Origin: Planctomycetaceae bacterium
GTDB lineage: Bacteria > Planctomycetota > Planctomycetia > Pirellulales > Pirellulaceae
Reading direction: 5' to 3'
NCBI GenBank assembly: GCA_005773145.1
Contig: SXHS01000180.1
Location: 1-10,923, forward strand
DNA length: 10,923 nt
Shown: one piece after another, positions 5,612 to 10,923 of the stretch
Layout of the letters: each line of letters opens with the position of its first letter
Numbering within the stretch: the stretch's first letter is position 1
The notes under the pieces: model-generated
Told to the model about the DNA's origin: nothing
The model's input: only the letters and a program-made list of their open reading frames with translations
Database searches by the model: none
Translations under genes and position numbers: made by a program

Positions 5612-5899
5612 TCACGCGGTCAATTGCGGGGCTCGTGCCAAAACGGTTCTACGAAATCGCTGGCCTAGGTGGCCGTAAAACAAAATGGTGTTGCCGTCGG
5701 TTTCCCATATGGATGTATAAGTGACGTTTCGCGGGCCGTGCAGGCAGAAGTACATGCCGCAGGGCCGTCCGCCTCGATTGAGAATACGCTCCGTCATGGG
5801 AAATACGCCCGGTTCTAGTTGCTCATGCTCGCACAGGATTTGGTAAACTAAATTTCTTAGCTCAGCGACGTTCTGAATCTCAATTTCCGTAGCTAGCAT
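5612..5899 (-). CDS. hypothetical 95-aa protein upstream of csrA
   Basis: I recognise no named domain. The protein lacks a signal peptide or membrane segment. It starts with a helical stretch (VAELRNLVYQILCEHEQLEP, 11-30), followed by FPMTERILNRGGRPCGMYFC (33-52) and LHGPRNVTYTSIWETDGNTI (53-72), then LFYG (73-76); the second half looks like a small beta sheet, and Cys47 and Cys52 are close together. It resembles short proteins seen in other planctomycetes, as far as I can recall, but without a known role. A GAGGAG lies 12 nt before the ATG at 5897-5899, rather far; an out-of-frame ATG lies 11 nt upstream of the start. The gene is followed by csrA after 51 bp, so a link to post-transcriptional control is possible, not shown. 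Confidence 0.75.
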   Translation of the reverse strand: MLATEIEIQNVAELRNLVYQILCEHEQLEPGVFPMTERILNRGGRPCGMYFCLHGPRNVTYTSIWETDGNTILFYGHLGQRFRRTVLARAPQLTA

Positions 5900-6241
5900 C
5901 GTGGTTCCATTCTCCTCGATGTTCTAGGTCGTCGGGTTGTTCATTAGTCTCCAGCTCGGGTCCATCCCTGGGCTCAACAAGGCCGAACGCCAATCCATCT
6001 CGCGTCAGACCAAAACCATGTCAGGCCAATACTCGCCGGCTGGACTGGGCCCCGTCGTGCTGCCCGTCATTCCCACCCGTCGGGTAACCGCCAACGGTAA
6101 TTACTATCGGCAACTTAGGGTATCTGCGTTTACTGGATGGCCTAAGAAAACTAGATGGACTGGGAAGACATTGCCGCCTAGTGGAGTGACGGAGTGATCC
6201 AAGGCGTGGACGATTCCAATTGGAGCAAGCGGCTTGCCGAC
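5900..6241. other. 342-bp intergenic region, no gene seen
   Basis: This gap separates the end of rseP from the 95-aa gene on the same strand. The overlapping short frames on both strands show no recognisable protein features. It holds a short inverted repeat ACCCG-T-CGGGT (6075-6085), a hairpin just after rseP, and at 6132-6167 two adjacent 18-bp segments with 13 of 18 bases alike, perhaps an old tandem duplication. The promoter of the 95-aa gene and csrA should lie here, but I see no convincing -35/-10 pair. Confidence 0.5.
6225..6237 (-). terminator. short hairpin just after rseP, weak terminator candidate
   Basis: GCAAGC and GCTTGC flank one G (6225-6237), 4 bp beyond the rseP stop. On the minus strand no T-run follows, so at best it is an RNA 3'-end stabiliser or a weak terminator. 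Confidence 0.2.
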
Positions 6242-8416
6242 TCACGATGCGACGATGCGGAAAATGTCCATGCCGAATACGATGACCATCAGCGACAGGA
6301 TAAAGGCCAACCCCAGGACGGTCAGGCGAACGGCAATCCGTTCGTTGACGGGTTTCCCCATGATCCCTTCGTAAGCCAAAAACAGCATATGGCCACCGTC
6401 CAAGACGGGAATGGGCAAGAAGTTCAACACGGCCAGGTTGGCACTAAGCATCGTGAGAAAAACCAGCAGTCGGGAAATACCGTGTGAGGCTTCACTGAAT
6501 GCAGCACTGGCGATCGTCAGCGGCCCGCCTAGACTGCGAAAGGTGTCCTTGATGCGCTGCAGCACCACCACGACTTGTAGGAGTCCATCCTTCGTTTCTC
6601 GAATACCCAGCTGGAAGGCCTCTCCCCATGTATCCGCGTGAAGGGACTCGGTTAGCTGCGAGAAATTGAGACCACGCTGTGTGTGAAACCAGTCGTCAAC
6701 CGGGCTCGGCACCAGCGTCGCCTTGTGGGGAACATCCCCCCTCCGGTAATCGAGTTGGACACGAACCTTCGGAGCGGCGACTTGAAGGGCCCCAAAGATC
6801 GAAGGCCAGTTGTGTTCCGGGGCGAGCTCCATCGATTTGCCGCTAGCGGGAGCCATATACTTGGCTTGCGGATCCTGTGCGTCGGGGTCCGGCAGGAAAG
6901 CGACGGCCGTGACGACATCGCCGACTTGAATCCCCGCTTGCGCAGCGGGGCCATTCGGCTCTATCTGTTGCACAACTTCGGTGACATCGTAGGCGATCCC
7001 CAGCGCATCGACCGGCCATGGCGTTCCGGGAGGAGTCAGCGGAGAGGCAAACGCCAACGGCGCTCGCGGTGTGACGGTCACTGGAACGCTTTCGATGACT
7101 TGTTTCTTGTCAACCGTCGGCGCCTGATCGCTGGGTCGGTCCACGGTCAACGTAACGGCTTGACCCTCGCGCTGCCGCATTTGGTTAGCAAAACGCATCG
7201 GATCAGCAATGGGTTGTCCATCACATTCACGGAGCACATCGCCGACCTGCAGGCCGGCCTCCGCTGCAGGGGAACCGGAACGAATGGACCGGATACTCCC
7301 CATGCTGAGTGTCATCCCCAGATCCCTAATAGGCTGGGGATTCAGCACGGCGGTCGCATCGCGAGTGCCGCGGTCAGCCGGATCCGGCGTTACCGTACCG
7401 TCGGCGCTCGATTTTCCTCGCTGCACATGCAGGGTCACAGGCTGGTCGGGGGTTTGCGCCAGTATCCGATCCAAGTCGGCGGCCGACGCGACGGCGGTTT
7501 TCTGTCCCAGACATTCAGCCGAGACAACGGTGTCTCCGCCAACCAATTTTGCGTCGTGGGCAGGAGAATCGCTGAACGTTGGCTGATCGTCGCTCAATTG
7601 GTTACTCAAAGCACTGGTGATGCCAATGGTCGGAAGGTCCGCAGAACCTTTACTGGGGCGCACGGTAATCCATTCCTCTTCGCCGGTGGCGCGGCGCACC
7701 AACAAGTCCAGGTCGGCATCGGCGCCCGCGGTGAAGACCTTGATGCGCAGATCTTTTTGGAAGCGCAATTTCTCATTAGGCTGACCATCGCGGCCGATTT
7801 GGATCACGCGGTCACCGGGGCGCATGCCTTGTTGCCAGGCCGACTGGCCGGCCACGGTTGCCCCCACAATGCAGGGAATATGAGAAACGCCCATGCGGTA
7901 GGCTATGGTGGCAAAAACCACTGCAAAAATCAGGTTCATGATCACGCCGGCCGAAATGATGGCCATTCGCTGCGGCACGGTCTTGGCCGGGTAGCTACGC
8001 GGGTCCAGTTCATTGGCGTTCACCCCGGCCGCTGGGGTGGTCGTCGGCGCGGCGTCGGGCGAAGTTGGCTGGCGGATCCGTTGGGCCTCGGCTTCGGCGT
8101 TGGCCGGGTTGTCATCTTGCCCCAGCATTTTGACGTAGCCGCCGAGTGGCAGGATGCCGATGCCGTATTCGGTTTCCCCCCATTGACGGCGAAAGAGTGT
8201 TTTGGGGAGTTGCCAAGGTCCGATTTTTATGGGCACATCAAAGCCAACGTAGAACTTTTCACACTTAACGCCGCATGCTTTTGCGACGAGGAAGTGGCCA
8301 AGTTCATGTACGAATATGACGAGTCCCAGACCGAAGGCGGCCTTTAATATCGACAGCCAGACGTTAAGATCCAGCCAACCGGCCGAGCTAGCGGCCATCA
8401 TCAGGCACAAATCCAC
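6242..8416 (-). CDS. rseP: site-2 intramembrane zinc metalloprotease RseP, long form with several PDZ modules
   Basis: An inner-membrane M50 protease that cuts substrates such as anti-sigma factors inside the membrane. The N-terminal membrane segment carries the zinc motif HELGH (37-41); the second zinc-binding segment, LNFLPIPVLDGGHMLFL (664-680), supplies the aspartate of LDG (672-674). A further membrane segment at about 150-173 precedes the periplasmic part, and one at 693-716 ends the protein. PDZ-like modules appear at about 182-250 (GMRPGDRVIQI), 374-428 (SPAAEAGLQVGDVL) and 482-560 (GPAAQAGIQVGDVV), with a degenerate one at 284-333 (SPAHDAKLVGGDTVV). At 724 aa it is far longer than E. 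coli RseP (450 aa, two PDZ domains). GTG at 8416 is chosen because AGGAGG lies 7 nt upstream; ATG at 8401 (TGATG overlap with the dxr stop) or 8398 are alternatives. Co-transcribed with dxr. Confidence 0.93.
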   Translation of the reverse strand: MDLCLMMAASSAGWLDLNVWLSILKAAFGLGLVIFVHELGHFLVAKACGVKCEKFYVGFDVPIKIGPWQLPKTLFRRQWGETEYGIGILPLGGYVKMLGQDDNPANAEAEAQRIRQPTSPDAAPTTTPAAGVNANELDPRSYPAKTVPQRMAIISAGVIMNLIFAVVFATIAYRMGVSHIPCIVGATVAGQSAWQQGMRPGDRVIQIGRDGQPNEKLRFQKDLRIKVFTAGADADLDLLVRRATGEEEWITVRPSKGSADLPTIGITSALSNQLSDDQPTFSDSPAHDAKLVGGDTVVSAECLGQKTAVASAADLDRILAQTPDQPVTLHVQRGKSSADGTVTPDPADRGTRDATAVLNPQPIRDLGMTLSMGSIRSIRSGSPAAEAGLQVGDVLRECDGQPIADPMRFANQMRQREGQAVTLTVDRPSDQAPTVDKKQVIESVPVTVTPRAPLAFASPLTPPGTPWPVDALGIAYDVTEVVQQIEPNGPAAQAGIQVGDVVTAVAFLPDPDAQDPQAKYMAPASGKSMELAPEHNWPSIFGALQVAAPKVRVQLDYRRGDVPHKATLVPSPVDDWFHTQRGLNFSQLTESLHADTWGEAFQLGIRETKDGLLQVVVVLQRIKDTFRSLGGPLTIASAAFSEASHGISRLLVFLTMLSANLAVLNFLPIPVLDGGHMLFLAYEGIMGKPVNERIAVRLTVLGLAFILSLMVIVFGMDIFRIVAS

Positions 8417-9564
8417 TTCGAAACCTCCTGACGCGCCCAGGCATCCAGACGCAATAGTTGCTCCAAGCTGGGATGAACTTCAAAGGTATGTTGTTGCAGC
8501 ACCGATCGACACGCGGGAACGATTTCCGTGAAACGCAGATCTCCCTCGAGAAACAAGGCCACCGCCGCCTCATTGGCCGCGCTGAGGACAGCGCCGGCGG
8601 TTCCGCCCAGGCGTGCTGCTTCGTGTCCCAATGACAAGGCTGGAAAACGCTGCGGATCGGGCGGGTAAAAATCCAGTTCCATCATGTGTGACCAATCGAA
8701 TTGCAGCGCGGGGCCCGTCCAACGTTCGGGGAAACTTAGAGCGTACTGGATTGGCAGTTTCATGTCGGGGGGGCTCAGTTGGGCCATCACGCAGCCGTCG
8801 CAGAACTCCACCATGGAATGCACGATCGATTGAGGGTGGACCACCACAGCGATTTGATCGGCTGGCACGTCGAATAACCAACGGGCCTCGATGATCTCCA
8901 ACGCCTTGTTCATCATGGTAGCGGAGTCGATGGTAATCTTTTTGCCCATGGCCCAAGTGGGGTGCGCCAGGGCTTGTTCTACAGTAACGGCAGCCATTTG
9001 CTCAGCCGAATGCCGTCGAAAGGGGCCTCCGCTGGCCGTCAGCACGAGGCGGCGCACCTGTTGGCGGTTTCCCGCCTGCAAAGCCTGAAAGATCGCACTA
9101 TGCTCGCTGTCGACGGGGAGGATGGTGGCGCCGTTTTGCCGGGCCAGATCCATCATCAGCGGCCCAGCGGCTACCAGTGCCTCTTTATTCGCCAACGCAA
9201 CCCGTTTGCTGGCCCGCACAGCAGCCCAAGTTCCCCGCAGGCCCGCCATGCCGACCATGGCCGCAACCACAATATCGACCTCGGGATCTGCCACGAGACG
9301 CTCGACCCCCTCGTCCCCCACGAGCAACTCGGTTTCCGGTGGGAGGTCCCCCCAAGCGAATTGGCGGGCCAAATGAGGATCGGTGGCGACAAGCCAGCGC
9401 GGCCGCACATGCCACGCCTGGCGCAGCGCCTCCTCGAGTCGAGAATTGGCCGTCAGTCCGAATGGCCGGAGCCGTCCGCGCGAGGCGGCGATGACGTCCA
9501 GGGTGCTACGGCCGATACTACCGGTCGACCCCAGGACCGCGACGTTAATGACTCCGTTGGCCAT
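8401..9564 (-). CDS. dxr: 1-deoxy-D-xylulose 5-phosphate reductoisomerase
   Basis: Second step of the MEP isoprenoid pathway: NADPH-dependent rearrangement and reduction of DXP to MEP in the cytosol. The protein is complete at 387 aa. Visible parts are the NADPH-binding GSTGSIG (12-18), LANKEALV (124-131), the metal-binding Asp152 and Glu154 in VDSEHSAIFQ (151-160), TASGGPF (176-182), HPTWAMGKKITIDSATMMNK (201-220) with the third metal ligand Glu223, and HPQSIVHSMVEF (243-254). The C-terminal domain contains LSAANEAAVALFL (327-339). The frame upstream of the ATG at 9564 is closed by a TAG after six codons, so this start is secure, though its Shine-Dalgarno is poor. The last 16 nt overlap rseP; the dxr-rseP order is common in bacteria. 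Confidence 0.98.
   Translation of the reverse strand: MANGVINVAVLGSTGSIGRSTLDVIAASRGRLRPFGLTANSRLEEALRQAWHVRPRWLVATDPHLARQFAWGDLPPETELLVGDEGVERLVADPEVDIVVAAMVGMAGLRGTWAAVRASKRVALANKEALVAAGPLMMDLARQNGATILPVDSEHSAIFQALQAGNRQQVRRLVLTASGGPFRRHSAEQMAAVTVEQALAHPTWAMGKKITIDSATMMNKALEIIEARWLFDVPADQIAVVVHPQSIVHSMVEFCDGCVMAQLSPPDMKLPIQYALSFPERWTGPALQFDWSHMMELDFYPPDPQRFPALSLGHEAARLGGTAGAVLSAANEAAVALFLEGDLRFTEIVPACRSVLQQHTFEVHPSLEQLLRLDAWARQEVSKWICA
8424..8429 (-). promoter_or_regulatory. Shine-Dalgarno that decides the rseP start
   Basis: A perfect AGGAGG on the minus strand lies inside the 3' end of dxr, 7 nt before GTG at 8416 and 22 nt before ATG at 8401. The spacing favours the GTG start and a 16-nt gene overlap. 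Confidence 0.75.
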
Positions 9565-9691
9565 GAAAAGCGAGCATCGATTCTAAGCGAGGGTCCAAAT
9601 CGGGACTAACGGCAATCCCAGTTAGGCCGACTCCACGGCCGTTTCTAATGGGTTCGTGCCTGGCATCTCGTAACGGCCGGCCCAGGCCAGC

Positions 9692-9697
9692 TATAAT
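9692..9697 (+). promoter_or_regulatory. TATAAT, candidate -10 element for ftsH
   Basis: A perfect TATAAT lies 54 bp before the ftsH start codon, in the 187-bp gap divergent to dxr. The sequence 16-18 bp upstream has no good -35 match, so this rests on one hexamer. Confidence 0.35.
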
Positions 9698-9751
9698 CAG
9701 GATAGCCAACGGACGGCGTCACGTCTGTACCCATCTCATGGAGTCGGCCAG

Positions 9752-10843
9752 ATGACGGATGAATCGCAAGTCGAACGCCGCCGCAACAACGGCAAGGGCG
9801 GAAATGGCAGCTACAACATCGCGTTCTACGCCATCATCGCTTCCACGGTGGCGATGATCGCCGTTGTCTTTGCACTGGGCATCGGCGGTGACCAGATGTC
9901 CTTTGATGATCTGATGCGGCTGATCGCCGATTCGGCCCCTGCGGCCGGCACGGCAGCAACCGCGCCCGAGGTCGAGGTCGCAACACCGCGTGGTCGCGTG
10001 GTCTATCGCAAGCTGGATGACTTGCGGATCGGCCCGACCACTGTGTCGGGAAAGGTCGAACGCCAGTTGCCCGATGCGCAAAACCCCGAGGATCGGGCCC
10101 CGAAGACGGTGAGCTTTTGGACAAACAAGAGCGATTCTTCCGAGGTCGACCGCCGTTTGTTGGATGCCCTGGCGAAGGCAAGTCCCAAGATTCATCACGA
10201 CTTCGTCCCCACGCACGGATTCTGGAAGGCCTATGGCCCTGCCCTGTTCGTCAGCTGCATTTTGGTTTTTCTGTTCATTTTCATGATGCGCAAGTTGGCC
10301 GGGGCCGGTTCCCCCATGGCATTCGGCCGAAGCCGCGGACGATTGTATGCGCAGGAGGACCTGGGGGTAACCTTTGACGATGTCGCTGGGATACAAGAGG
10401 CCGTGGAGGAGGTCAAAGAGATTGTCGACTTCCTTCGCTCGCCCGAAAAGTATCAACGCTTGGGAGGCCGGATCCCCAAAGGCGTTTTGTTGGTCGGCCC
10501 ACCTGGAACGGGAAAAACCCTGCTGGCCCGCGCGATTGCTGGTGAAGCCGGGGTCCCCTTCTTTAGCCTTTCCGGTTCCGATTTTGTGGAAATGTACGTG
10601 GGCGTGGGCGCCAAGCGTGTACGCGAGCTTTTTGAATCGGCGCGCAAACACAAGCCTTGCCTTCTCTTTATTGACGAGATTGACGCGGTGGGACGCTCCC
10701 GCGCCACCAACGCGCACGGCGGCAACGACGAGCGTGAACAAACCCTGAACCAGATGCTGGTGGAAATGGACGGGTTTGTGGGGAGCGAGGGCGTGATCGT
10801 GATCGCGGCCACCAACCGCGTGGACATTGCCGGCGCCTTGTGA
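9752..10843 (+). pseudogene. ftsH: ATP-dependent zinc metalloprotease FtsH, 3' truncated at a rearrangement junction
   Basis: FtsH is a hexameric inner-membrane AAA+ protease for misfolded and regulatory proteins. Here only 363 residues remain; the family is usually above 600. Membrane segments lie at about 23-43 and 161-179, enclosing a periplasmic domain. The AAA module has Walker A GPPGTGKT (249-256), pore loop FVEMYVGVGA (278-287), Walker B LLFIDEID (304-311) and sensor-1 IAATNR (351-356). Then, after VDIAGAL, a TGA ends the frame where LLRPGRFDR with the arginine fingers should come. The rest of the AAA domain and the HEAGH zinc protease domain are missing, and no frame downstream restores them. 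ATG at 9752 has GGAG (9740-9743) at 8 nt. The sequence beyond about 10840 belongs to an opposite-strand transposase. The product could not be a working protease; either a real deletion/rearrangement or an assembly join explains it. Confidence 0.9.
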
Positions 10844-10923
10844 GGCAACGAAGTACTGACCGAAAGCATCGTCAATTGTTTGCCAATCGATCAACTGGGC
10901 TAATTGGTACAGCTCGTGACGGG
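10841..10923 (-). mobile_element. IS5-type transposase, N-terminal fragment, truncated at the ftsH junction
   Basis: Read on the minus strand from the right edge, the frame gives RHELYQLAQLIDWQ (10921-10880), then TIDDAFGQYFVAS. I recognise this as the typical N-terminal region of IS5-family transposases (DUF772 type, PF05598), which normally continues with a G-x-P-x-x-P-T-R-L segment and a YLKxxxxLSDE helix. Instead the frame passes into antisense ftsH sequence near 10840. The element's start lies outside the window, and no terminal inverted repeat or target duplication is seen at the junction, because the break falls inside the transposase gene. The assignment rests on about 27 residues. 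Confidence 0.7.

Noticed and set aside
6683..8347. A 554-codon open frame antisense to rseP
   Set aside because: It lies entirely within rseP on the opposite strand, is rich in Arg, His and Gly, and has no domain signature. It is a by-product of codon bias in a GC-rich gene.
9602..9625. Interleaved inverted repeats GGGA/TCCC and CTAAC/GTTAG upstream of dxr, resembling a pseudoknot
   Set aside because: Stems of only 4-5 bp are expected by chance, and nothing places them relative to the dxr ribosome site in a way that suggests control.
9719..10840. A long open frame antisense to ftsH, continuous with the transposase fragment
   Set aside because: Only the part beyond about 10840 has protein-like sequence of a known family; the remainder is the shadow of ftsH. 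The fusion frame arises by chance at the junction.

Overview
The window looks like chromosomal DNA of a planctomycete, probably of the Pirellulales type. I infer this from the gene content: a very long RseP with several PDZ modules, a secreted DUF6807 (PF14100) protein next to a small secreted protein of unknown function, and csrA paired with a short conserved-looking hypothetical gene. No rRNA or other marker gene confirms it. Base composition is moderately GC-rich.

Layout. (1) 1-1840, minus strand: a nucleotide-sugar pair, a WbpA-type UDP-sugar 6-dehydrogenase followed by the N-terminal third of a UDP-glucuronate decarboxylase that runs off the left edge; these would feed exopolysaccharide or O-antigen synthesis. 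(2) 2028-3900, plus strand: a two-gene operon for exported proteins, one unknown and one DUF6807/PmoA-like. (3) 3969-4421, minus: a YjbQ-family enzyme. (4) 4422-4987: a 566-bp gap rich in structure (promoter-like pair, hairpins, a 19-bp triple tandem repeat, a perfect 10+10 dyad) leading to a 76-residue hypothetical gene, which ends in a good intrinsic terminator. (5) 5378-5899, minus: hypothetical gene then csrA. (6) 6242-9564, minus: dxr then rseP, overlapping by 16 nt with a strong Shine-Dalgarno for a GTG start; this joins MEP-pathway isoprenoid synthesis to envelope proteolysis. (7) 9752-10840, plus: the N-terminal half of ftsH, which stops abruptly in the AAA domain and abuts a fragment of an IS5-type transposase in the opposite orientation.

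The most unusual features are: the ftsH/transposase junction, where both genes are cut; a recurring class of 16-19 bp tandem duplications found in four gene-flanking gaps (five loci), two of them spanning a stop codon; the possible leader or non-coding RNA at 4555-4987 with its palindrome; and the RseP with three clear and one degenerate PDZ-like modules. I do not see a complete novel defence or mobile system. There is no CRISPR array, tRNA or rRNA.
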